This document shows, piece by piece, positions 32,984 to 42,226 of a stretch of DNA of 64,000 nucleotides. Under the pieces are notes generated by a model, which saw only the letters and a list, made by a program, of their open reading frames with translations, was not told the origin of the DNA and made no database searches. The first letter of the stretch is position 1. Every line of letters starts with the position of its first letter. The translations under genes and the position numbers were made by a program. Source of the DNA: RDYJ01 sp034931405 (lineage in GTDB: Bacteria > Cyanobacteriota > Cyanobacteriia > Cyanobacteriales > Nostocaceae); the NCBI RefSeq assembly GCF_034931405.1, contig NZ_JAYGHA010000002.1, positions 62,001 to 126,000 of the forward strand, written 5' to 3'.

Positions 32984-34684
32984 ATGAATAGTTTATTTGG
33001 TAATTGGGCTATTAGCCTGAGAAAAAATTCCCTATTGTTGGTGCTTTCAATGTTGCTACCAACATTTGGAATTAGTAACTCTGTCATGGCCGCAGAGAAA
33101 ATTTATGCTTCTTATTCGCTACTAGAAATTCCCATTCCCGTCATCAGTTTAGAAACCTATACCAAAACGGGAATAATGGATGAAGAATTGGCAGTTTATC
33201 AGCATTATGTTTCTAGTCAACAACTGCAAGAATTAAGACAAATTTTAATCAAGTCCATCAAAATTACTCCCACCGTTGCTGCACAATTTCTGCACACACA
33301 GCAAGGAGAATTTTTGCTGCGTCGTTTGGCAAAATTAATTACAACTAAATTTCATCAAACTGGTTCTGAATTTAATGATTTACGTACTGCTATAATTTCA
33401 GCATCTGGAGAACCAGAAGGCTTAACATTACTAAATTTATTACGGAAATATCCCAGCAGTATTATTAACCTTAACTTAGCCGATAGTTTAGAAATAGCGA
33501 GTGAATTAGAGAAATTAATTAGTGAAACCAATCAAGCAATTACCGCAATTCAGCAACAATCAAAAATAGAAGCTACATCCATCCAATATGCAAATTTACC
33601 TCCATTAGAAAACTTACAAAATCCAGGCAATTTAACATCAAAACAGTATAGTCGAGTTTTTTTTGATGTCACTCGAAATCGGCGGTTATTAACAGATATT
33701 TATATTCCTCATGTTCAATATCCCACACCAGTAATTGTTATTTCTCACGGCTTAGGTTTAAACAGCAGTAACTTTCGTTATTTAGCCAAACATTTAGCAT
33801 CCTATGGATTAGCTGTTGTCGTTCCTAATCATCCACAGCTATCTCTGATTAAGAGTAATAATAGTGAATTGAAAGCAGCAAATGAATTTATTAATAGACC
33901 TGTAGATATCACCTATATATTAGATCAATTAGAAACAGCTAACCAATCAGATCCAGAATTTAGAAATAAATTAAATCTGCAACAAGTGGGCGTATTTGGA
34001 CAGTCTTTTGGTGGTTATACCGCTTTAGCTTTAACAGGAGCAAAAATTAACTTTCAGCAGCTACAAAAAGATTGTCAATCAGATGCGTTGCAAGAGACAT
34101 GGAATATGTCTTTATTGCTGCAATGTCGCGCTTTAGAATTGCCAATTAAATCTCAAAAACCAGATTATATGAATTTGCGGGATGAGAGAGTTAAAGCCGC
34201 CATCGCAGTTAATCCCATTACCAGTTCTATTTTTGGTGAATCTGGCTTAAATCAAATTCAAACTCCTGTCATGTTTATCGGTAGTAGTGAAGATACTGTT
34301 GCACCAGCTTTATATGAACAAATCTTACCTTTTTCTTGGTTAAATAATCCTCACAAATATCTGGCTATGCTTATTGGTGGAACTCATTTTTCTAGCATTG
34401 GTAATAGTTATCCTGGAAGTCAGCAAATAGCATTACCCGCAGATATGATTGGTGATGCGTCCCAAGCACGTGCTTATATCAATGCTTTAAGTTTGCCTTT
34501 TTTCCAAACTTATGTATCTCAAAAACCGCAATATATTCCCTACTTAAATGCTGGTTATGCTCAAACTATTTCTAGTCAGTCTTTGGGTTTGAGTCTTGTT
34601 AAATCTCTCAACAGTCCACAACTAGGACCCACGTTAGATCATAATTATCAACAAGCTATCCCCGCAAAAAAAAACTCTCTTTAA
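32984..34684 (+). CDS. DUF1400 plus alpha/beta hydrolase, exported
   Basis: 566 residues. A signal peptide (about 1-36, ending NSVMAAEK) is followed by a DUF1400 domain (about 38-165: YASYSLLEIPIPVISLETYT, FLHTQQGEFLLRRLAKLI). Then comes an alpha/beta hydrolase with VIVISHGLGLNSSNFRYLA, the nucleophile elbow GQSFGG, an acid in GSSEDTVAP and a base in GGTHFSSI. This architecture is widespread in cyanobacteria and resembles platelet-activating-factor acetylhydrolase-type or dienelactone hydrolase-type esterases. It probably acts in the periplasm. The substrate is unknown. Intact catalytic triad. Confidence 0.9.
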   Translation: MNSLFGNWAISLRKNSLLLVLSMLLPTFGISNSVMAAEKIYASYSLLEIPIPVISLETYTKTGIMDEELAVYQHYVSSQQLQELRQILIKSIKITPTVAAQFLHTQQGEFLLRRLAKLITTKFHQTGSEFNDLRTAIISASGEPEGLTLLNLLRKYPSSIINLNLADSLEIASELEKLISETNQAITAIQQQSKIEATSIQYANLPPLENLQNPGNLTSKQYSRVFFDVTRNRRLLTDIYIPHVQYPTPVIVISHGLGLNSSNFRYLAKHLASYGLAVVVPNHPQLSLIKSNNSELKAANEFINRPVDITYILDQLETANQSDPEFRNKLNLQQVGVFGQSFGGYTALALTGAKINFQQLQKDCQSDALQETWNMSLLLQCRALELPIKSQKPDYMNLRDERVKAAIAVNPITSSIFGESGLNQIQTPVMFIGSSEDTVAPALYEQILPFSWLNNPHKYLAMLIGGTHFSSIGNSYPGSQQIALPADMIGDASQARAYINALSLPFFQTYVSQKPQYIPYLNAGYAQTISSQSLGLSLVKSLNSPQLGPTLDHNYQQAIPAKKNSL

Positions 34685-34847
34685 CTATAGTTAGATGGAA
34701 ATATTGGATATTAGATATTGCTGTATTCTTGCTTCATCTCGTGATTTTTTGATGTGTTAGATATCCAACTTCTCTAAAAAATTGGGGATCTTATTCGTCA
34801 TTGTATAGAATATAATGAATTACAAATTATGAATTATAAATTATTCT

Positions 34848-35726
34848 GTGCAGGGTTTTCTTAACTTAAACAAACCAAATGACTGGACTTCCCACGACTG
34901 CGTAGCAAGGGTACGGAGACTGCTGCGGTTGAAACGAGTGGGACACGCAGGAACTTTAGATCCAGCAGCTACAGGTGTGTTACCTATCGCTTTGGGTAAA
35001 GCCACCAGATTATTACAATATTTACCCAGTGACAAAGCTTACAAAGCTACCGTCCGTTTTGGTATACGTACAAATACTGATGATTTAGAAGGGGAAGTTA
35101 TCACCTCTCAACCTTGTCCTGACTTAAATTTAACAGCCATAGAAACAGAAATTCACCAATTTATCGGCAAAATTAACCAAATTCCTCCTAGTTATAGTGC
35201 CATTCAGGTAGAGGGTAAACGTCTGTATGATTTAGCACGTCAAGGTGAAATTGTCCAAGCGCCAGTACGAACAGTAGAAGTTTTTAAGATAGAAATTTTA
35301 GACTGGCGTGATGGGGATTTCCCGGAATTAGATCTAGCGATCGCCTGTGGTGCGGGTACATACATTCGAGCGATCGCCCGTGACTTGGGAGCAATTTTAA
35401 ACACAGGTGGGACATTATCCGCTTTAACAAGAACTGAAAGCAGCGGGTTTAAATTACAAGATAGTCTCACCTTGACAGACTTAGAAACCCAACTGCAAAC
35501 AGGAATATTTCAACCCATCATCCCAGATGCAGCCTTACAAAAATTACCATCTGTAAATTTACCAGGAACATTTGCCAAAAAATGGTGTCAAGGCCAGCAA
35601 GTTCCTATGAATCTCGATGTTTTGGGAATAGTGCGAGTCTATGAAAATGAAACCCGCTTTTTAGGGATTGGACAAATACAAGATCATATCTTAATTCCTC
35701 AAATGGTCTTTGAACCCATTTCCTAA
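34848..35726 (+). CDS. truB: tRNA pseudouridine-55 synthase TruB
   Basis: 292 residues from a GTG start. It makes pseudouridine 55 in the T-loop of tRNAs. Motifs are GFLNLNKPNDWTSHDCV, the catalytic GHAGTLDPAATGVL (Asp38), KAYKATVRFG, QIPPSYSAIQVEGKRLYDLA and GTYIRAIARDLG. The start is set by the family's conserved MxGxLNLNKP opening, for which the only in-frame initiator is this GTG. Length is normal for the shorter cyanobacterial form. Two GCGATCGC octamers lie in the coding sequence. Confidence 0.96.
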   Translation: MQGFLNLNKPNDWTSHDCVARVRRLLRLKRVGHAGTLDPAATGVLPIALGKATRLLQYLPSDKAYKATVRFGIRTNTDDLEGEVITSQPCPDLNLTAIETEIHQFIGKINQIPPSYSAIQVEGKRLYDLARQGEIVQAPVRTVEVFKIEILDWRDGDFPELDLAIACGAGTYIRAIARDLGAILNTGGTLSALTRTESSGFKLQDSLTLTDLETQLQTGIFQPIIPDAALQKLPSVNLPGTFAKKWCQGQQVPMNLDVLGIVRVYENETRFLGIGQIQDHILIPQMVFEPIS

Positions 35727-35819
35727 CTTCAGTACAAAAGAGCTTCTATACTTTCGTAGAAATACGTAATTTAGCTTTCTGAATGTGGATCTTAATTAAC
35801 TATCAAGGGCAATCTCAAT

Positions 35820-36590
35820 ATGATGAATTTGCAAAAAAATAGTAATCCTATCTTAAAAATTGTCATCGGACTTTCTCCAGCCCTAATAATTGTATTTATT
35901 TCCTTTTTACCCTCACCAGCACAGACTATCCCAAACAAACCGCAAAGAACAAGCCCAACAGTTACAAAGATTCAATTTCCATCTTCACCAGATCGAGGTA
36001 CACCTAAAAGAACGGGTGCAGGAGGAAGAAGAGGAAATTCCTGTCTTATTACTAAGACTGGCCAACCATCACTAACAGCCTTAATGCCAACATGGGATAA
36101 TCATGAACGAACGGCTGTGAAAAATCCCATGTTGTATGTTTATGTTCCCAAAACAACTACAAAAACTGGAGAATTTGTAGTCATAGATGACGAGGGAAAT
36201 GAAGTTTATCAAAATAATTTTATACCACCTAGTGAACCAGGAATAGTTCAAATCAGCATTCCAACCAGTGCTTCCCTAAAAACAGGCAAAAAATATTTCT
36301 GGTACTTTACTTTAATTTGTAATCCTGAAGATAGAAGTCAGGATGAATATACATCTGGTTCATTGGAACGGACTCAACTAGGTTCATTGTTAAATAGTGA
36401 TCTTAAGCAAATAGCACCTCTAAAACGGGCTGAAATTTATGCAAAGAATAAAATTTGGTATGAAACTATCAGTAATATTGCTTCCTTGCGTAATGAAAAT
36501 CCAGAAATATGGACAGACTTGTTAACATCAGTTGGTTTAGAGGAATTTACCACAATACCATTCGTTGAATTTGGTACACCAAAACCTTAA
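35820..36590 (+). CDS. DUF928 protein, probably exported
   Basis: 256 residues. A hydrophobic N-terminal segment (about 12-33, PSPAQTIP) is probably a signal peptide. A low-complexity Gly/Arg patch follows (GAGGRRGNSC). The remainder fits DUF928: LTALMPTWDNHERTAVKNPM (the N-terminal strand), YVYVPKTTTKTGEFVVIDDE, then a KKYFWYFTLICNP strand and a helical end. DUF928 proteins are common in cyanobacteria, often beside CHAT-domain or two-component genes, and their function is unknown. Two cysteines could form a disulfide. Confidence 0.88.
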   Translation: MMNLQKNSNPILKIVIGLSPALIIVFISFLPSPAQTIPNKPQRTSPTVTKIQFPSSPDRGTPKRTGAGGRRGNSCLITKTGQPSLTALMPTWDNHERTAVKNPMLYVYVPKTTTKTGEFVVIDDEGNEVYQNNFIPPSEPGIVQISIPTSASLKTGKKYFWYFTLICNPEDRSQDEYTSGSLERTQLGSLLNSDLKQIAPLKRAEIYAKNKIWYETISNIASLRNENPEIWTDLLTSVGLEEFTTIPFVEFGTPKP

Positions 36591-36602
36591 TTCATTGACA
36601 CT

Positions 36603-36899
36603 CTATTCCCAAGTTCCTACATCCCTCAATACATGGGGTATTTCTCCCTGTGATAAGGGAAACTCTAATATAGTTTCTCTATATCCCAAATATCCCGATT
36701 CAGTAAAAGACATCAACATCCGTGCTAGTGCTAACCACACCTCAGACTCATATTCCCAATCTTTATCACGTCTAGCACGACCAGCAATAGAACGTAGCGC
36801 CCAAAAATAAGAATTTCTCACCACCGAACCACTTTTTTTAAATGCAGGTACATCTTCGTGATGAAGAAATAAAACATTATTTTCAATTCTCGCTCTCAT
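36603..36899 (-). CDS. Small protein of unknown family
   Basis: 98 residues. It has a plausible soluble composition with a basic-acidic-aromatic middle (NSYFWALRSIAGRARRDKDW, EYESEVWLALARMLMSF) and no membrane segment. It is convergent with the DUF928 gene and only 12 bases away. An overlapping plus-strand frame looks worse. It may be a complete small gene or the 3' part of a larger one. No ribosome site is clear; upstream is a repeated TTTTAGA stretch. Confidence 0.45.
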   Translation of the reverse strand: MRARIENNVLFLHHEDVPAFKKSGSVVRNSYFWALRSIAGRARRDKDWEYESEVWLALARMLMSFTESGYLGYRETILEFPLSQGEIPHVLRDVGTWE

Positions 36900-36954
36900 T
36901 GCAATTTTAGATTTTAGATTTTAGATTAGTAATTATAGCAATATTGAAAAACAA

Positions 36955-36985
36955 GATCCCCGATTTCTCAAAGAAGTTGGGAATC
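36955..36985. repeat. GATCCCCGA-type inverted repeat, short degenerate copy
   Basis: GATCCCCGATTTCT and AGAAGTTGGGAATC flank only a few bases, matching the ends of the element at 27466 without its centre. A mobile-element remnant or internal-deletion product. Confidence 0.7.
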
Positions 36986-37012
36986 TGAAAACTGAAACTG
37001 AAAACTATTCAA

Positions 37013-39094
37013 TTAGATACTTGAAGTTAAACCCAAACGAAAAGTAAACCCAGGACTATAGATACGATTCACCTTTTCATATTGTTCACCCAGTAAATTT
37101 TCCAAGTAAACAGTCACTCCTAAATTTTTACTTATAGGAATGCGACCACTCAAATCCAAATTCACAAAAGATGATGAAAAATCTGTATTTTTCTCACCAG
37201 CAGCAGTATTAGTAAACAAAGCGCGACGAGTACCACTATTATAAGTCATATACAAATTAGCTTGCCATCCATTCTTTTGATAACCAATTCCTGCTTGCAA
37301 CAAAGAATAAGGAATCAAACCTAATTGTAACCCTTTTCCCATTCCCGTTTTAATTTCGGCATCTGTATAAGTGTAGTTGACAAAAGTAGACCAATCACGA
37401 GCAAATCTAAATTGCAAAGCTGCTTCTAAACCATTAGTATCTACCAAACCCACATTTTCCCATCTACCAGCAATAATTCCCAAGCGATTATCTAAACTAC
37501 TACCAAAATAAGTAAACTGTGCCAGCAAATTACTAGATAAATTAAAATCTACTCCCGCAGTCCAAGTAGAACCAGTTTCCGGTTTTAAATCCGGGTTTGG
37601 TTTCCAATTATGAACCGTGTCAAAAACATATAATTGATCTAAACCAGGATTACGTTGCGCCCCTGCCCAACTTCCCCGTACAGCAACAACAGGATTAATG
37701 GCATAACGTAAACCAGCACTGGGGTTTAAATAACTCCCAAACTGACTATCAAAGCTTTGTCTTAAACCTAAATCAATCAGAAAATCATCACTAATTTTCC
37801 AAGTATTCACAGCAAATAAAGCCGTATTTAAAACACTTCTATCTTCCTTTTCATTTTGAGCAGAAAGATTAGGATTTGTACTAAAAACATCACCTTTTAA
37901 ATCTGTATTTTTTAAATCCAAACCCCAACGCAATTGATTATTTTCACTCAGTTTCCATTCATGATCTACCCTAGCTGAAATTTGTTTTGTATCTAAAACT
38001 CCAGTCCGGTAAAATATTCCTCCTGGTCCTGTTGGTCCATAAGTGCTAAAGTAATTTTGGTTATAACCTATGGTAGTTGTTAGATTTGAGTCATTATCTT
38101 TACCAAGTCGAGTTTTCCAAGATAAACCAATATTTAAACCATCATGATCTAATCTATCTCTTTGCAAAGGAAAACCAAAATAAATTAAACCCCGACGACT
38201 GCTAAGTGTAGTAACATCTAAATTCAAAGAATTTTTAGCATCTAAATCTAAACCAATACTACCAAAATAGGTACTCGTTGCAGTATCAGCATTAAATAAA
38301 TAACCGTCAGCAGGATTACGATTAGCCGCACCTTCAGGAACAGGGTAACGATTATCTATAAAATATCTTTCAAAGCTAAAATTGTATTTTACTTTATTAG
38401 TTGAACCAGCATAAGTTATTTGTTGGTTATTTAAATTTAATGAGCCAAATTCTGCACTACCAGTTAATTTTGCTTTACTATAACCTTGTTTTGTGATAAT
38501 ATTAACAACTCCCCCAAAAGCAGAAGAACCATATAAAGAAGAAGCTGCACCGCTATATAATTCAACTCTTTCAATTGCTTCAATGGGAATACTATTTAAG
38601 TCAGTTGCACCATGATAAGTGTTGATATTATTATTAATTGGTCTACCGTTAATCAAGAACACAGATTGATTAATAGATGCACCACGATAGTATGTACCTG
38701 TGTGAATATCTGCACCATGTCCCACATCATTAATCGCAAAACCGGGCATTCTTTTTAAAACATCAGCTACACTGGTAGCACCTTGTTTTTGAATTTCTTC
38801 TTTTTCAATTACATAGGTGGGTGTAGATTCGGGTAAAGCATCTTTTTCCCCAATTGTTTCTATGGAAATATCTGCATCATTTGTAGGAGTTATATCTTCT
38901 TCTGGCTCAACTTCATTTGCTGCGGGTTGTTGAGTTAATAATTCAGCATTTGTGGCGGGTATTTGAATTTCGCTTAAACTAGGAATATCCAAATTGACGG
39001 GGTGCTGTTTATTTTTATGATCATTAGCTATAACAGGAAAAGCTACCAGTAAACTCAGTAAAGAAACTGGCAGAAAAACAAAACTCTTATTCAT
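37013..39094 (-). CDS. TonB-dependent outer-membrane receptor
   Basis: 693 residues from the preferred start (an upstream ATG at 39175 adds 27 residues that do not look like a signal peptide). The signal peptide MNKSFVFLPVSLLSLLVAF ends near PVIAND. A ~70-residue acidic, Pro/Thr-rich linker is followed by a plug domain (TPTYVIEKEEIQKQGATSVA, VLKRMPGFAI, RVELYSGAASSLYGSSAFGG). A 22-strand-type barrel with alternating aromatic strands ends in FTFRLGLTSSI. These receptors import siderophore-iron, haem or cobalamin using TonB energy. The upstream tonB gene on the same strand suggests a partner pair. The ligand is not identifiable. Confidence 0.93.
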   Translation of the reverse strand: MNKSFVFLPVSLLSLLVAFPVIANDHKNKQHPVNLDIPSLSEIQIPATNAELLTQQPAANEVEPEEDITPTNDADISIETIGEKDALPESTPTYVIEKEEIQKQGATSVADVLKRMPGFAINDVGHGADIHTGTYYRGASINQSVFLINGRPINNNINTYHGATDLNSIPIEAIERVELYSGAASSLYGSSAFGGVVNIITKQGYSKAKLTGSAEFGSLNLNNQQITYAGSTNKVKYNFSFERYFIDNRYPVPEGAANRNPADGYLFNADTATSTYFGSIGLDLDAKNSLNLDVTTLSSRRGLIYFGFPLQRDRLDHDGLNIGLSWKTRLGKDNDSNLTTTIGYNQNYFSTYGPTGPGGIFYRTGVLDTKQISARVDHEWKLSENNQLRWGLDLKNTDLKGDVFSTNPNLSAQNEKEDRSVLNTALFAVNTWKISDDFLIDLGLRQSFDSQFGSYLNPSAGLRYAINPVVAVRGSWAGAQRNPGLDQLYVFDTVHNWKPNPDLKPETGSTWTAGVDFNLSSNLLAQFTYFGSSLDNRLGIIAGRWENVGLVDTNGLEAALQFRFARDWSTFVNYTYTDAEIKTGMGKGLQLGLIPYSLLQAGIGYQKNGWQANLYMTYNSGTRRALFTNTAAGEKNTDFSSSFVNLDLSGRIPISKNLGVTVYLENLLGEQYEKVNRIYSPGFTFRLGLTSSI

Positions 39095-39187
39095 ATTTGT
39101 AAACTCACACCTGGTAACATCAATTTTAGGTATTTTCTCTATTAATAAAAAAACTGTCAAAAGACAAGCTGTCATAGTTCATATCCA

Positions 39188-39251
39188 GATCCCCGACTTC
39201 AACAGATCAATTTATCATTTATGAACATAATAAATAAAAGAAGTCGGGGAT
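39188..39251. repeat. GATCCCCGACTTC inverted-repeat element, copy B
   Basis: Ends GATCCCCGACTTC (39188-39200) and GAAGTCGGGGAT (39240-39251). Its centre, reverse-complemented, differs from copy A at only about three positions. It fills the gap between tonB and the receptor gene, adjoining the tonB stop codon (39253-39255). Confidence 0.93.
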
Positions 39252-39252
39252 A

Positions 39253-40679
39253 TTATGGGTTTTCTGAATCACTATTTGATTCAGGAGGTGTGGTAGAAGG
39301 AGGTGTAGTTACTTCCTCCTTTCTACTGTCATTAACTTGATTATCTGTATCTGATTTAACAAGTTCCGGTGAGGGTGGCGCTGGTATTGGGGAAACTAGA
39401 TCCGCTTTTTTCTCAGGTTTTTTCTTTGCTGCTTCTCTCTGTCGTTCTTGAAGTTTGCGGTGACGCTGTGAACCTTTGATCGCAAAATTAACTGAAGCTC
39501 TCACTCCTTCTCTAGCAACATCTGTAGGTTTTAATTTCCATTCTTGTGCTGCTTGTTGAGCAGCTTCATCTAGTTCACTATCACCACTGGAACGAATTAA
39601 CCGCACAAAAGTAACATTACCATTAGCATCCGTATCAATAGCCACTTCTGCTTTACCTTCTATACCCCGCCGTCTGGCTGTGTCTGGGTATTTAATATCA
39701 CATTTTATACAATCGGCGCGATTTAATTTTGAACCATTTTCTTTACGAGGTTTTGGTGCTGTCGCTACTGGTATATCTTCATTACCTAAACCATTTCCAG
39801 TCCCATTTCCAGTCCCATTTCCCGTACCATTTCCAGTCCCATTTCCCGTACCNNNNNNNNNNNNNNNNNNNNNNNNNNNNNNNNNNNNNNNNNNNNNNNN
39901 NNNNNNNNNNNNNNNNNNNNNNNNNNNNNNNNNNNNNNNNNNNNNNNNNNNNNNNNNNNNNTGTAAGTATTTCTTAAACGACTACTTAAATTACTAGAAG
40001 TATTTCCACTAAGTGACGTTTTGGAAATATTGTTGGAACTTACACTTACTGGAGTTGTTGACTTTGGCGCTTCAACATTTGAAAGTTTTGTGTTCTGTAT
40101 TACAGTTTGATCCGGCGTGGGTTGAGTAGTTGCTGGTGTCTCTAATTTTTCACTGAATTTTTCTATGGGGGTAGTTTTTTCTAACAGTGGCGTTGTCGTC
40201 GGTTCAGGAGTAATTTTTTCTATGGGGGTAGTTTTTTCTGTAGGTGGTGTTATCGCAGGTTCAGGAATAGTTCGCGTCTGGAGTTGTTTGACTACAAAGT
40301 TATGAGAATTTTTCGGTGGGCGTTGTTTAACTACAGGTGCAGTAGAAGGGTTAGTCACGCTGATGGAGGTTTCTGCTGAAACAAAACGGTTACCTTCGTT
40401 ATTACCACCACCGAGAGTACCACCACCAGAATTTATCTTTAGTTGGGATTTTTGTATTTCTTGTAGTTTGGTTACTACTTTTTGGGGTACAGTTTCAATA
40501 ATTGTAATTTCAATTGGTTGATCTTTGGTTTCAGGAACTTTTTGTAGAAATCTGCTAATACCTAAAGCCAGAATACAAATATGCAATAATAATGAAACAA
40601 TGGAACTGTAGAGTAGAAAAGATTTGAGTGCTTTAGCCTCTTTTTCTCGTTGTTCTACAGCGACGTTCGATAACCCCAT
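39253..40679 (-). CDS. tonB: TonB energy-transducing protein, interrupted by an assembly gap
   Basis: One gene split by the N run at 39853-39961. N-terminal: a cytoplasmic start, one membrane anchor (about 20-40, FLLYSSIVSLLLHICILALG) and a long Pro/Thr/Lys-rich periplasmic spacer (TPPTEKTTPIEKITPEPT). After the gap, in a different frame relative to the N count, come Gly-Thr-Gly-Asn (GTGN) repeats, then KCDIKYPDTARRRGIEGKAE, VAIDTDANGNVTFVRLIRSS and LDEAAQQAAQEWKLKP, the TonB C-terminal domain. A Lys/Pro-rich tail (to EENSDSENP-like residues) follows. TonB couples the inner-membrane proton force to outer-membrane receptors, here probably the adjacent one. The frame mismatch means the N length is wrong by a base or two. 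ExbB/ExbD are not in the window. Confidence 0.85.
39853..39961. other. Assembly gap inside tonB
   Basis: 109 undetermined bases within the 12-base GTGN-coding tandem repeat (units like GGTACGGGAAAT and GGGACTGGAAAT). The flanking frames do not join in phase, so the true length differs from 109. Confidence 0.95.
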
Positions 40680-40847
40680 AATTTTACTATTAATTATGAT
40701 AAATTAGTTACTTTACTAGAATATAGCAAAATTGACAATTTTGAGCCAATTAAGAATTAGCAATGATTGCATCTGACAAATGTTACGTAAAAAATTAGCG
40801 GGACTTTTTGCCCCGCCAATTATTAATTGAACAAGTCAGATATCAGC

Positions 40848-41186
40848 TTATTTCTTCCAGCCAGCTTCTGCTTGTTCCAATACGTAAGCAGCTACATCTT
40901 GAGCCTGATCGAGTTTTAAACGACCTTGGAAGGCGGGCATAGCATTTTTACCATTTGTAACTTGAGCAATAATTGCCTCTGCTGAATACATACCGTACTT
41001 TTCCAAGTCTGCTTTTTTCAAGCTTTTAGCAGCATTAACTAAGTTTTTACCTCCTGCATGACAAGAAGCACAGTTAGCTGTAAATATTCCTTTTCCAGCA
41101 GCCGCATCAGCAGCTAAAGCAGGACTACTGAAGGCAAAAGTGAAGATAGTAATGCCTAGCAGTAATACAGAAATTATCTTTTTCAT
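40848..41186 (-). CDS. petJ: Cytochrome c6 (copy 1)
   Basis: 112 residues. A signal peptide (1-25, FSSPALA) precedes the mature class I cytochrome c. Haem attachment is CASCH (Cys39, Cys42, His43), and the axial Met is Met83 in NAMPAF. The C-terminus is VAAYVLEQAEAGWKK, with the Trp near the end seen in the family. Cytochrome c6 carries electrons from cytochrome b6f to PSI in the thylakoid lumen, replacing plastocyanin when copper is scarce. The second copy lies 324 bases upstream in the same orientation. Confidence 0.96.
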   Translation of the reverse strand: MKKIISVLLLGITIFTFAFSSPALAADAAAGKGIFTANCASCHAGGKNLVNAAKSLKKADLEKYGMYSAEAIIAQVTNGKNAMPAFQGRLKLDQAQDVAAYVLEQAEAGWKK

Positions 41187-41510
41187 CTCGTGTTCTCTCT
41201 ACAACAATCGCTGATTAGGTGTAATATCTTCCATAATTCTCTTTTGATTTTGTTGCATTAGTCAAATGACAGGCTGTCAAACTTGGACTAAATAATTGAG
41301 ATGTTAAGATTGATGGATTGTGATATCAAGGGTTTGTCAAAAATGTAAAATTATGTAAAGGGAAGAAGTCAGCGACCCCCATTATTCAGTATTGATAATA
41401 ATACTAAGATAACTGAACAATTAGATCCCCGACCTCCAAAAAAGTCGGGAATTTGTGTCGTTACCCTTTCAGTTATAATTATTTAACTGACTGATAAACT
41501 TAGTTTGCCC
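41187..41510. other. Spacer between the petJ copies
   Basis: About 320 bases holding a degenerate GATCCCCGA inverted repeat (41424-41452). The segment next to the petJ copy 1 start (GTGTTCTCTCTACAACAAT) is shared with the equivalent region before copy 2, so the leader was duplicated with the gene. Confidence 0.75.
41424..41452. repeat. GATCCCCGA-type inverted repeat, short copy
   Basis: GATCCCCGACCTCC and AAAGTCGGGAATT form an imperfect hairpin matching the ends of the 27466 and 39188 elements but lacking their centre. Confidence 0.65.
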
Positions 41511-41849
41511 TTAGTTTGCCCAGCCAGCTTCCGCTTGTTGCATTACATAAGCAGCTACATTGGCAATTTCGTCAGAAGCTAAACTATCTTTGAAAGCTGG
41601 CATAGCACCCTTACCATTTGTAACTTGAGCAATAATAGCAGCTTCTGAGTAAAGATTGTACTCTTCCAAATCTTCTTTGCTCAAACTTTTGGCAGCATTA
41701 ACTAAATTTTTACCTCCTGCATGACAAGAAGCACAATTAGCTGTGAATACTGCTTTTCCAGCAGCCGCATCAGCAGCTAAAGCAGGACTACTGAAGGCAA
41801 AAGTGAAGATAGTAATGCCTAACAGTAAGATGGAAATTATCTTTTTCAT
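41511..41849 (-). CDS. petJ: Cytochrome c6 (copy 2)
   Basis: 112 residues, same layout as copy 1: signal peptide (1-25), CASCH (Cys39, Cys42, His43), Met83 in GAMPAF, C-terminal VAAYVMQQAEAGWAN. Residues 1-56 differ from copy 1 at only three positions, whereas the rest differs at about twenty. The second copy has more acidic changes (EDLEEY, KDSLASDEIAN), which may alter docking to PSI or to another oxidase. Both copies are intact, so both may be used under different conditions. The tandem order suggests local duplication. Confidence 0.96.
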   Translation of the reverse strand: MKKIISILLLGITIFTFAFSSPALAADAAAGKAVFTANCASCHAGGKNLVNAAKSLSKEDLEEYNLYSEAAIIAQVTNGKGAMPAFKDSLASDEIANVAAYVMQQAEAGWAN

Positions 41850-42226
41850 TTTGTGTTCTCTCTACAACAATTACTGATTAGGAGCAAGATACTCCATGCG
41901 TCTATTTTTATTGTGTTGTATTAGTCAAAAGAAAAACTGTAAAACTTGAACCTAATAATTAAGGATCATAGATTGAAGGCTTTTTCTAGCAGTGGTTTGG
42001 GGGAAATGTTAAATTTTTTTAGCCTAAAATATAAAAAATAAATTCCAGTTATTTTAACAATAACTTCAAAGTTAAATATGAGAAAAATGGTAATGATTCA
42101 GGGTTAAAAAATGGGAGATATATGTATAAATAAATCCTGATGATGAGATCCCTAACTTCTTCTTTGATCATAACAATAAATTATCAACAGATTTTAGAAG
42201 TCGGGGATCTCTGTTTGCACAAATTT
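41850..42226. other. AT-rich intergenic region upstream of petJ copy 2
   Basis: About 375 bases. It starts with the shared petJ leader (GTGTTCTCTCTACAACAAT) and ends with a GATCCC(C/T) inverted-repeat element at 42147-42209. No coding sequence is supported. Confidence 0.7.
42147..42209. repeat. GATCCC...GGGGATC inverted-repeat element, copy C
   Basis: Ends GATCCCTAACTTC (42147-42159) and GAAGTCGGGGATC (42197-42209). Two mismatches separate the arms, and the 37-bp centre is diverged from copies A and B. It ends about 17 bases from the stop codon of the acetyltransferase gene. Confidence 0.85.

Noticed and set aside
36565..36810. Plus-strand frame overlapping the DUF928 end
   Set aside because: It overlaps the DUF928 stop region and lacks features; the minus-strand 98-residue frame is the better candidate here.
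39786..40679. TonB fragment as a separate short gene with a GLEMVREM tail
   Set aside because: The tail is an out-of-frame reading of the GTGN repeat across the N run; the C-terminal TonB domain continues in another phase.
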